Notes under the pieces: model-generated
Told to the model about the DNA's origin: nothing
The model's database searches: none
Seen by the model: only the letters and a program-made list of their open reading frames with translations
Origin: Lotus japonicus
Taxonomy: Eukaryota; Streptophyta; Magnoliopsida; Fabales; Fabaceae
Length of the DNA: 64,000 nucleotides
Direction of reading: 5' to 3'
NCBI RefSeq assembly: GCF_012489685.1
Contig: NC_080043.1
Coordinates: 32,334,743 to 32,398,742, forward strand
Translations under genes and position numbers: made by a program
In this document: one piece after another, positions 12,263 through 23,800 of the stretch
Layout: every line of letters starts with the position of its first letter
Position numbering within the stretch: position 1 is the stretch's first letter

Positions 12263-14230
12263 CAGTATAATAAATCGATGAGTTATAATTAAATGTCAAT
12301 CGTATAGTAATTACTAATTAAACTCACTTTATAAGACAAGACTAGAATCTGAAACAAGAATATTTGTTATATTTGTAATAAATTATATATAGATAAGCTA
12401 TGTTTGACATGCTTAGGTGATAAGCTAGATGAAAGCTTATAAGCTATAAGCTATCTAACAACTAAAAGCTGATAGCTGAAAAACTTCCTCAATAAAAAAA
12501 ATGATTGGTAAAAGTAACTGTTGAGCAAGTGAAAATTGTAAAATGATATAAAATGACACATTTATAAGTCTTTTTACATTTAACATTATATTTTTTAACA
12601 TAACTTTTTTTATTTACGACACCTTTATTTACACATCAATACATATATGATATTAAAATAGTTACCACTTTAAATATTTTAGTTTAGTTCAAATTATTTA
12701 TCATCTAAAAAATATAATATTAGTTTTTAAATTTATTTTCGTTTTTTTATTTTTATTAATTTAAATAGAATAAAATAAATAACTTTATATTTTAATTTAA
12801 TATAAGCTTTAAGCTAGTCAAATAAACTATGAGCTAGCTGAAATGACATGTCAAACATAGCGTTTGGTATGCATAGCTGAAAAGCTACCTGAAAGCTTAT
12901 AAGCTAGCTGAAAACTGTTAAGCTAACTTAAAACTGAAAGCTGATAGCTGAAAAACTACCTCAATGAAAAAAGTGTTTGTTAAAATTAGCTGTTGAACAA
13001 GCTGAAATTGTAAAATGACATAAAAAGGCACACTTGTATAAGTCCTTTTACATTTAACATTACTTTATTTACACATTAATACATATATGATATTAAAATA
13101 ATTACCACTTTAAATATTTTAGTTTAGTTCAAATTATTTATCATCTAAAAATATAATATTAATTTTAATTAATTTTTGTTTTTTTTTAATTTAAATAGAA
13201 TAAAATAAATAACTTTATATTTTAATTTAATAAAGTAAACTTATATTTGTGTAAATTAACAAAATATTTTTAAAATTTTAAATTACCAAATGAATTGTAA
13301 TTATTTCAAAATAAAAATAATTAGAGTTTGGTGTTTTAATAAATATAAAAAGGGCAATGATAGAATTCTATTAAAATGGTAAGGATAAAAAGAGAATAAA
13401 TCCAATAAGCTTTAAGCTATAGACTATGTTTGACATGTCGTTTCAGCTAGCTTATAGCTTATTTGACCAGTTCAAAACTTATTTGGCTAGCTTAAAAGCT
13501 CTTTAAAAGTGTTTGGTAAATTAAATGAGTTTTTTCAGTATTTTAAAGCTTTTTTAATAAGCTACCTCAGGTAGCTTATAACTTAAAGCTTATTGAATTT
13601 ATTCTCTTCTTTATCTTTATCATTTTAATAAAATCATGTCATTGCCCTTTTTATATTTATAAAAACACTAAACTCTAATTATTTTTATTTTGAAATAATT
13701 ACTATTCAATTGTTAACATAAAATTCTAAAAAATATTTTGTTAATTTAGACGAATATAAGCTTATTTTATTAAATTAAAATATAAATTTATTTGTTTTAT
13801 CCTATTTAAATGAATAAAATAAAAAAATTAATATAAATTTTTTTAGATGATAAATAATTTGAACTAAATTAAATATTTAAGGTGGTAATTATTTTAATAG
13901 CATATATGTATTGATGTGTAAATAAAGTAATGTTAAATGTAGTTTTTAAAAAAAGTAATGTTAAATGTAAAAAGACTTATACAAGTGTGCACTTTTATGT
14001 CATTTTATAATTTCAGCTTGCTCAACAACTAGTTTTATGAAACACTTTTTTTCATTGAGATTGTTTTTCAGCTATCAGCTTTCAGTTTTAAGCTAGAGAT
14101 GTCAAACATAGGATAAATTGATGAGTTATAATTAAATGAGTATTGTATAGTAATTAAACTCATTTTATGAGATAAAACTAGAATCTGAAACAAGAATATC
14201 CGTTATATATGTAATAAATTATATAAAATA
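12263..14230. repeat. Nested MITE cluster between direct repeats
   Basis: A roughly 130-bp sequence (GATGAGTTATAATTAAATG ... GTAATAAATTATATA) occurs at about 12278-12390 and again at about 14121-14226. Between the copies lie at least three related units built from AAGCTTATAAGCTA/GATAGCTGAAAAACT motifs and bounded by CTATGTTTGACAT or its complement ATGTCAAACATAG: 12398-12860, then about 12861-13424, then 13424-14111. The last unit is largely the reverse complement of the middle one, giving a large foldback. No transposase is present. The termini resemble hAT-type MITEs of legumes, but I cannot read a convincing 8-bp target duplication. Confidence 0.7.
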
Positions 14231-14590
14231 TATTAAAATAAATAGATTAATATAATTTGGGGTCCCTATAACTTGTCTTAAAAGTTAAGACTTTTTAAAA
14301 TAAATTTTGCTTAATAAAGAACGCAAACAAATCAAAGAACCGACAAACAAAACTTCTTATCAAAAACACGACACAACACTCTGGAGTTTGAAGCCTCCCT
14401 TCACATTTTTTGAGCCTGACCTGACGAATCCAACACGCATAGATAATCCAACAGTTTCCTTACATCATCAAGATTCCCAACACGCGATTTCAACCATACC
14501 CAGAAACTGTTTCAATCAAATCTCTTGAAATTCACTCCCACACCGCAATTTCAGCTCCATTTCCAAACTGGGTTTTGTGTTGATTGAGCC
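14231..14590. promoter_or_regulatory. 5' flank of the DUF962 gene
   Basis: AT-rich up to about 14300, then more balanced C/A-rich sequence up to the start codon at 14591, as expected for a plant 5' UTR. An upstream ATG at 14584 is in a different frame, seven bases before the main start. No individual promoter element can be called with confidence. Confidence 0.35.
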
Positions 14591-14929
14591 ATGAATTTCA
14601 GAAGCTCAGAAGATTTCTGGGTGTATTACATGAATCATCACTCGAAGCCATCAACAAGGCGATGGCACTTTGTAGGGACACTCTTCAGCATTCTCTTCTT
14701 GCTCTGTTCGGTTTTCTTCAGCTGGTGGTTCTTGTTCTTTGTTCCTTTCTTTGGTTATGGATGTGCTGTGTATAGTCACTTGTTTGTTGAGAGGAATTTC
14801 CCTGCGACTTTTGGATACCCCTTTTGGTCTGTTTTGTGTGATTTGAAGATGTTTGGGTTTATGCTTACTGGGAAAATGGATAGAGAGATCAAAAGGCTTG
14901 GGAAGAGACCTGTGCTGCAAGTGTTTTGA
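14591..14929 (+). CDS. DUF962 / Mpo1-like small membrane protein
   Basis: A single uninterrupted 112-residue frame starts MNFRSSEDFWVYYMNHHSKP and ends at TGA. It carries the family signature: the N-terminal FW..Y...HS.PSTRRWHF.GT block (residues about 9-31), two hydrophobic helices (about 28-45 and 46-62), then YSHLFVERNFPATFG (about 61-75) and a basic C-terminus with DREIKRLGKRPVLQ. The conserved His residues in HHSK, RWHF and YSHLF match the histidines of the DUF962/YGL010w group. Yeast Mpo1 in this family is an ER iron-dependent dioxygenase in phytosphingosine alpha-oxidation; whether this short plant form has that activity is unproven. Length matches short plant members that I recall, such as At3g09085. 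It is intact, and no intron is needed. Confidence 0.9.
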   Translation: MNFRSSEDFWVYYMNHHSKPSTRRWHFVGTLFSILFLLCSVFFSWWFLFFVPFFGYGCAVYSHLFVERNFPATFGYPFWSVLCDLKMFGFMLTGKMDREIKRLGKRPVLQVF

Positions 14930-17590
14930 TTTTTATGTAAGCTTTCTCCCTTTGGTTTTCAGTTTAATTTTCAGAAAAAACAATTTGCAACTGAAAATTT
15001 AATGTATATTTTGTAAATATGATTTGTGTAGCTTTGACAATTTATTTGGGCATGGATGATTTTACTGAAATATTATTGCTGAAAGAACCCAATATGTGTG
15101 TATCACTGCATCTTGATGGGGTGAGTGATTTGATAAGACATCATAGCTGAATTAGCACATGCATGCAGGTAAAGAAAATCAGGTGAATGTGGTTTGGCTT
15201 GTGCCCTGTACATAGATGTTGAAAATGTGTTAATGATGCCAACTACCTTTGAAAAGAAAAGTCCCAAATAGGCAATGTAAAAAATGAGTTATAATTCAAA
15301 AAACATAGATGATCATCTTCATTATTAACAATTGCATGTTTCATATAGAAATTCATCAAATAAACTATGGCGCAGCCGTGTTACATTCTCGGATTAAAGA
15401 ATCTGACATCTTAATCAAATTGGAGTGTATAGCTGATAGATCACAAGCTTCAAAATATTGCTCAAATATGATATGGGAGGATAGTATTACATAACAGTTT
15501 TGGACTAAATTGATGTCCAAAACCTTTAGAGGACCAGCTTGATGTCCACTGAATCTTTGGAGGATTAATTTGAGAGTTTAGTGTAATGCTTATCTTTGCT
15601 TCAACTTCACATTCCATAATGTCTTTCTTGATTTGGTAGCACTCTGGTGCATTTCCTTGATTGTAATGTATGCTTTTCTTATATCAAAGAAATGTGAAGT
15701 TGTCTTTCTGGTATAGTTTCATCATTCCAAAATGTCTTTGAAAGATTTGAAAAAAACAATTCAATATGAATCATTGAGTCGGTGGAAGGCAAAATATTTA
15801 TTTTATGATACTTTATTTAGAAACTTCTAAATTTGGTTGAATTGAACAATCAATAAAGTAGATTAGTTCCCTTCAAATGTTTATGGGTTGAGATTGTTTC
15901 ATGGCCTCATTTTGATGTTACTTTCTTTTAAGATATATTTGGGACAGAGGTTTTGAAAAGCAAGGAAAAAGTGAGTAAAGTTTTCATTTCAAACAAATAT
16001 TCTCTAATTTAAGATTTCTTAAGATTGAATAGATTATTATAAAACCTTCCACTCATCCCTTATTCATTTGTATAAACACTATACAACACTCTTAATTTGA
16101 AAATAGAAACTTCACTCTATTCATTTTTTAATTCATTTTACTCTTTAGTTTTCCTGACTGACAGGTAGAGGAATGAGAGATCTATTTTGTACACATGACC
16201 TTCATTTTTTTATCATATTGTATATTATTATTTCTTCATGAGGATCTTATTCAGCATTTCTGTCTTTCTTATCCCTTAAATTTTGATTTTCTATTAAAAA
16301 AATCATCTATGATATAGAATAGTTGGATATTCTGCTGAAAGAGGAATGTGTTATTCTTCATTGACAGTGTTCATTAAATGAGTCTTTGGAATTTTGAGTG
16401 CTATCTACTGTTCAGTATGACCATTTTTTGAGGTGAATGTTCCAAATTTTTTACCACAACTTCAATGTTGCTTAGTGTATGGCAGCAAATATTTCTCTTT
16501 ACTTTTACTTTGTTGGGATACACTTTTTTATCCCAATTCTAAGTTTGTGTATGTAAAGTCTCTAGTTGAATATACAAGGTTTCTACCTGGACTTCTGAGT
16601 ATGCTTAGAAGTCCATAAGACTATGGTCTATTTTGAGGCTTATAGGAAGTTGCAGAAGAGTTGCTGACTCTACTTTGTTCCTGTACCAGCAATATGTGTG
16701 CAGTTTCTTCAATTATGATTTTGAAATTTGAAGCGCCTCCAAAAAACCCCATTATATGAAACATGATAGCAGGGTTTTAAATTGCAGCCGTAATTGCGAC
16801 TGCAACATTAAGGGTTCTGAAGGCCCTGCATCAGCATCGTGACTGTAATTGCAGTCCCATCCATCTTTGCATAAGTGAGAGGTGAAGAAGTGGGTGAAAA
16901 ATGAAGCAAGAAGGATCAAAAGATCATTAGAAATAGATGTTGGCAGTAAGTAATGACGGAGATCTAGCTATTGCTTCCATTAGCCATGAATGAAAGGAAT
17001 GTGAAGCTTTACTAGAGCCTTGCTTGCAAAGGTGCGCGGAGGTGGTGAGCTCAGGCAGAGCTCTAATATTATCTTATAGATTGAGATGGATCAAAGGGAG
17101 GAAGAATTCTCTGCTAAAAGAGAAAGAGCAGAAGACCAATGTGGTTCGTTATGGTTCAAAGATTGTGTGAATTGATACATCACTCATCTAGTTGTACAAC
17201 AATTGGTGTGTGCTAACTAAAATAGTTACCTAACATCACATTGTTAACTGCTTAACCGAAAACAAGTAGTTTAAATCTTGTGATATTACAAGTTCAATTT
17301 GGTGACGTTTCATCACATCATATAGCAAATGTACTAATATTTGAAATACTATTTCCTAAATTATGACTAATTTTCGTTAATAACAAAACTTTTTCCACTG
17401 ATAGTGCATTAATTTAAATTTATAACACAATACCAAGTAATAAACATCATCTTTTACTATTCTAGATGATCATTTCCACACTAATTCCACATCAGAACTG
17501 TGCCTGAAACATGGCACAGCCGTGCAGGACACAAAAGAAAAAACCTGGGTAAAAACGCAGAAAACTGTATATTATTTATAAATATCTATT
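14930..17590. other. Intergenic region between DUF962 and DEX1
   Basis: This holds the DUF962 3' region and AT-rich spacer. Around 16770-16860 the text AATTGCAGCCGTAATTGCGACTGCAAC and the nearby inverse TGACTGTAATTGCAGTC suggest a small inverted-repeat element. Short open frames (for example 16433-16618) have no recognisable content. No other gene is supported. Confidence 0.45.
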
Positions 17591-17867
17591 CGGTTATGAA
17601 GACGCCAAAGAAATAGTTTACATTACACTACAAGATTAAGGGCAAAACCAAATATCCAGATCTCATCCACTGCAATGCAATCATCCCATATCTCCGAACC
17701 AAGCTGAACAAATGCCTCTAATAAAATCTGCTTTAACTACGTGATCAAAGCCCCCCCCACACACACACACACCCACCAAGGCTACCAAATAGCGGATTCC
17801 ACTCAATTTGTCAAAAAAATTAATTTTCCAACAGCGGTGCCTAGAGCATGAAACAGAATAATCATCA
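17591..17867 (-). other. Probable 3' UTR of DEX1
   Basis: Sequence immediately downstream of the DEX1 stop codon, read on the minus strand. It contains a C-run joined to an (AC)n microsatellite at about 17751-17774. The polyadenylation point cannot be fixed from sequence alone. Confidence 0.35.
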
Positions 17868-20800
17868 CTAATCAGTGTTCCTTGAAAATGATGGCAATGG
17901 CATTGACTCTTGTGGGCGAAGGATGACAAGCATGCCAAACATCCCAAGCATTGGAAGAACAAGAAGCCACTTCAAGAGTTTGTAGTAGTGCATATGAAAT
18001 GTGAGGGAAAAGTCATCATAGAAATACAATCCATTCTTGTCAACCATCTCAACCAAAACCGTTCCACTGGTCCTTACTCCCACAGTTGGCAGCTTGATTC
18101 GATGTTTACCAGGTTGATAATAGGTCTGATTCTGCTTTATTGTTCTCTCTCCTTGGTAGTTACCAGGTACTAGCAAGGTTATCTGATGAATTTACAACAG
18201 CATGAAAGGATAAAAACATAAACCGAGTGCTTGACAGAGAATTAGTGATCTAAAGTAATTTGGTTTAGAACTTACAGTGACATGGTATGGCCCTTGATGC
18301 CCAGATGGGTATCGGTAATTGTCTACAATCTCTATTTCTACCCAAAAGCTCTTGCCTTCCTCATCACGGAATGCCCTAGAGGGATGAGTAATATAGATAC
18401 CTTCACGATTGTACCGATTTGCAACATTATTTCTTCCTTGCGTTGGCATTTTCCATGTCTGCAACATGGTAGAAAGCAATTAAGCAACAAAAATGAGTTT
18501 CAATGATCAAATTTTAAAAACTATCCTACCTTGAGGGGATGGTGAGGAGAGGGAGTTGAGAAGCAGAAGACATTGCCATTCATAGTTGAGACAATTAGAT
18601 CAAGATCATCCCCACCATCTACATTGTCTGCCATGACCATGCTATATCTGTAACAAAGATGACTCATTCATATTTAATTCTGGAAAATAGGACAGAAAGA
18701 AAATCCAGGACACGAAGGTTAAAGAATCTCTTACGAAGTTTCACCAATGTCAACAACATCAGCACAGCCAGTTGGTCCATCAATGAGGTACAAATAACCA
18801 TCAAATGATGTGGTAACAATAGTCAATCCCTTCTTTTTCTCCTTGGGCTTACTTAAATCAACTAGAAGAACTTGATTCATCACTCTTCCATGAGTTATGT
18901 ATGGATACCGCCCAATAGATGACCCATCCCTACCATCAAGAACATGAATCTTCCCAGATAGTGTTGGCACAACAAGCTCAGTATGGCCATCCCCGTCAAC
19001 ATCACCAACAGTTGGACCCTGTGGAAGATGAAAACAAGTGACATTGTCAATCAAATTTTAGACAGGGAATCAGCTAAATGACTTCTTATACTGTATTTGG
19101 AGATGTGGTACAACTTATAGCTACATTTAATTCAGAAATGTTACAGCTCATCAAATCAATTACATAATCAAACTATAAGGACCACTCCAGAGAGCAGCAG
19201 TAGTATTTTAGCACTCCTTTATTCTGGTTCTACTTCTAAGTATGGACTCAAGGAGCATTTGAAGTCTGAATGGGGAGAATCTGGACACTATTATGGTCCC
19301 ACAATGACTAAAGATATGACTAAATATGTCCTTTTATAATGGGTAGAGTGGTAGAGCAATCATCACCCTGAGCTAGCTTTTGGAGTAGAGTTAGGCCTAG
19401 ACCCTAATTACATTCTAAGATGGTTTCTGAGCTTATTCTAGATCTGTTTATTGAGTAACCGGCCACCTGCTGATGTCCAAGCCTGCAATCTTTACGCTCA
19501 AGATATCCAGCCTTGGACATGAGGGAGGTGCTCAGGCCCCACATTGACTAGAAATATGATTGAATAAGTCCTTATAAAGGGTAGACCAATCATCACCTGA
19601 CGTAGCTTTTGCGGTAGAGTTAACCTGACTCAAATTCTAAGAAATACATAGTTTTGAAAGGAATACAAAATACAGAGTTAACCTAACATCAATTGGAGCA
19701 AATTTGTTTAAAAAAGAGACATCAATGACTATTTGAGAGATTTTTAAATAATTAAGCCGCTCAAAACATATTTTGGAAAGAGTATTGTCATTGAAGTTAA
19801 TTTTCACTTTGAAATACCATCAAATAGCCAAACCATTAACCTAAAAGAAAGCAACCATGCTGCGCACATTGACATACTAAGATTGAGATAGCATACCTGT
19901 GGAATAAGACTCTTCAGATGTTTCTCCCATATCAAATCTCCTTTGGGTGTCCATACAGCAACGTTTCCATGTGTATCAGCAGAAACTAGCTCAATTTTCC
20001 CATCGTCATTAACATCCGCTGCAATAACAGCTCCTTGAATCTCAGCCATTTCAAGAGGAAACTTTTCTCTAACCTTACCTGTTTGAGATAACAACTATTA
20101 AAACTTAACCGACCAAGGTATAAATATGTGTAACGAAATACGCTTTGATTCAAAAGATTGAGTCTTGACTAATAAATAAGGAAATTGCTAAAAGAATAAC
20201 TTGCAAGGTGAAACCCATGAAATTCAAAATAAATCATATTAACAGTCCTTAATCTTAGGATTTCAGAGGGAAAACATGTCCAACTTTGCAGTGCTAGAAA
20301 TTGCTCTGTTGTCTGACCAAGCAACCCACTGCTCGCTGGTGTCAATTTCCAGCCAACCCTGCTGTTTTCTGGCTTCTGACACTGCTTGGGGTCTCTGTTC
20401 TTCCTTTGGTCTTGGTTCACAAGTTAGACCTTCGAATCTGTTTATGCTTCACAGTGCACAAGTGTTTCATTTTTCCTTTTCTTCATTTGTTTTTTTTGTT
20501 CTTTTCATTCACATTTCAAAAATCTTTTTTTCTCCCCTGTTATGTTTTTCATCTTCCTTCACACTTCACATTTCAAATTCTTCTAATTTTGACCTAATCT
20601 ATTGTATTTTCTACTAATTTCCATCTTGTTTTTATGTCATCCGGGTTGAAATTGCAGGGTTTTACATGAAAGAGGAAGCGGAAGAATAAAAACTTTTCAA
20701 ATTATTATAGTTGAGTTCCAAACTTAAAAAAACTTGGCAGCAAAATACTCTCAGGATAGGTCATAGAGGATGATATTGTTCTGATACCATATTAAAGTTC

Positions 20801-23800
20801 TACAGTTTTAGATAAGGAAGCGAAAAGAAATATAAGACTCCATATTCCATATCATTATTATAGTTTGATGCAAAAGACAAAATACTAACCCTTAGAAATA
20901 CTACTCCCAATCCTAATTAAAAAAAGGAAACAAGTCAAGAAATATGGAAACCAATCCAAAGAGGTAATCCAAAATATTCTAAATCACTTTTAAGGAACAA
21001 CCTATTTATTATGTGATGTGTTCCATATGTTCAAACCATTCATATTTTCTCATTGCTCCTAGATTGATGGTGACTGTATTAGACTATGACTTTGATTACT
21101 TAGTATGATTGTTAGGATAGGAAATCCCAACAAGTGACAAACAGAAGGAATAACACAGTAAATCAACAAGATTGTTTATTAATGGTTGTAAAAAGAAAAT
21201 ACAGAGAAGGAATGGAATCCAATTCTGACCAGAGCACTGCTCCTAGAGGAAGCTCACAGCTACCTCATCTTGACACTTAACTAACAAAATGCATGGATAA
21301 CCTCTCAACCTCTCTCTATTTTCCTTATAAGGTGGATTATACAATCTTCCTTACTCTCTCTCTATTCTGTTAGCTTAATTTCCCTGATGTTCCCTTCTTG
21401 CCCCTCCTCGAATAAACCCTCCAGACTCTTGGCCCACTTGGTCCTTGGTGGATCAATACTTCATTAGGCCCATCAGGCAAACCAGCTCTATCAATACCCA
21501 CTTCTAATTCTTGAACCTTGTCCTCAAGGTGAAACTCAGGGTACTGGCTTCTGATCGTAGTCGTATCTTCCCATGTAGCTTCTTCACATGTGCCTTGCTT
21601 CCACTGAATTAGCACTTGAGGAATGTTTACCCCTTGTCGAATGGTGGAGCGAACAGCTATAATCTTCTCTGGTTGAGCTAAAGGGTCATCTTCCCCTGCC
21701 AAATTCTCAGGCAGCTCGGTGTCCTCTGCATACTCCCCTACCGCTTTCTTCAACAGCGAAACATGAAACACAGGGTGCACTTTTGACCCTGGGGGCAGTT
21801 TCAGACGGTAGGCTACTGCTCCAATTCGTTTTTCAATCGGATACAGCCCATAGTAGCGTGCAGCTAGCTTAGGTTGCGCACGGGTTACCACTGAATTCTG
21901 GCGATGAGCTCTCAATTTGACAAACACCCATTCTCCAACCGTGAATGACTTGTCCACACGCTTGGCGTTAGCTTGTCCCCTCATGCGCTCCTGAGCTCGC
22001 ACTAGATGGACCTTTAACTGTCGTAAAGTCTCATCTCTGTCAGATAATTCTTGCTGTACTGCAGCAACGCGTGTCTCCCCAAGTCCCCACCGTACCAGAA
22101 CCGGTGGTTTACGGCCATAGACAATTTCATAAGGTGTTTTCTGGGTTGCTGAATGAAATGTGGTGTTAAACCAGTATTCAGCCCAATGGATCCATGTTGC
22201 CCAATTCTTTGGTTGCTCCGCTGAAAAACAACGAAGATATGTTTCCAGGCAGCGATTTACAACCTCCGTTTGCCCATCCGATTCCGGGTGATACGCGGAA
22301 CTCATCTTCAACGTCGTTCCCTGCAATCTGAAAATTTCTCTCCAAAAGTTACTCATAAACAGAGGATCACGATCACTCACAATGGAAGAGGGTACGCCGT
22401 GTAAACGAATGATCTCTTTCGCGAATAACTCAGCAATATTCCGAGCTGAGTAAGGATGCTTCAAAGGAATGAAATGCGAGTATTTGGAGAGGCGATCGAC
22501 CACCACTAACACAGCTTCATAGCCCTTCGATCTTGGGAGCCCTGTGATGAAATCTAGGGATAGATCCTCCCATATCTGCTCTGGAATTGGCAGAGGTTGT
22601 AAGAGCCCGGCTGGGGTCGTTGCCATGTACTTATGTCGCTGACAAGTATCGCACGCACGCACAAACTCCTGGACATCGTTCGTCATTCCTCGCCAGTAGA
22701 TGTTTGCAGCCAAGCGGCGATAGGTACGCAGAAACCCTGAATGGCCACCATGTGGGGTGGTATGGAATTCCTGCAACATCCGAGGGATGAAAGAAGAGTT
22801 TTTGGCCAGAACCAAACGATTCTGATACAACAGGATCCCCTTGTGCAAACTGTAACCAGGATGGTCCCCTGTTTGGTGCTGCAAATCCTTGATGATTTGA
22901 GTCAAATTAGCGTCAGCCTGAACCTCTTTCATGATGAGTGCGTGTTCTTCCCACTGGGGATAAGTGGTGATGACACGCAATTCTCCTCCATCTTCCACGC
23001 GCGACAACGCGTCTGCCCCCTTATTCTGGTTCCCTGGTTTGTACACGATATCGAAGTTGTAACCCAGTAACTTAGCTGCCCAGTTCTGTTGGCCACATGT
23101 AACCACTGTTTGATGAAGCAATTCTTTCAAGCTCTTCTGATCGGTGGAAACGACAAACTTCCTACCAAGCAAATATGGCCTCCAATGTTGGATTGCCAAG
23201 ACGACAGCCATCAGCTCCTTTTCGTAGGCTGATTTTGTTAAATTGCGAGGGCCCAAAGCCTTACTGAAATAGGCAATGGGATGCTTGTCCTGCAATAGGA
23301 TAGCTCCAATCCCAATACCAGAGGCATCACATTCCAACTGAAACTCCTTGCTGAAATCCGGTAACGCTAGAACAGGGGCTTGGGTGAGTTTTTCTTTGAG
23401 GATCTCAAAAGCTTTTTGAGCGGGAAGACCCCAAGAGAACGCATCTTTCTTCGTAAGTTCAGTGAGAGGTCGTGCTACCTTGCCGTAATCCTTTATGAAT
23501 TTGCAGTAATATCCCGTGAGGCCTAAAAATCCGCGAACTCCTTTAACATTCTTTGGGATGGGCCAATTCTGTACACTGATCACCTTGCTCGGATCAACTG
23601 CGACCCCTGTTTCTGAGATGAGATGGCCGAGATATTCCACCCTATTTTGAGCGAACTGACATTTCTTCCTGTTGGCCGTGAGGCTTTGTTGTGCTAGCAA
23701 TTGCAGCACCTGCTTCAAGTGTGCCAAATGGGTTTCCCAATCCTTGCTATAGACGAGGATGTCGTCAAAGAAAACCAAGACTCCTTGTCGTAACATCGGG

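Noticed and set aside
17751..17774. C-run plus AC repeat considered as a CRISPR-like or regulatory array
   Set aside because: It is a plain microsatellite in a probable 3' UTR; no spaced repeats are present anywhere in the window.
20276..20617. Cys/Phe-rich plus-strand open frames
   Set aside because: No recognisable domain; they sit in a DEX1 intron next to a retrotransposon primer-site relic in T-rich sequence.
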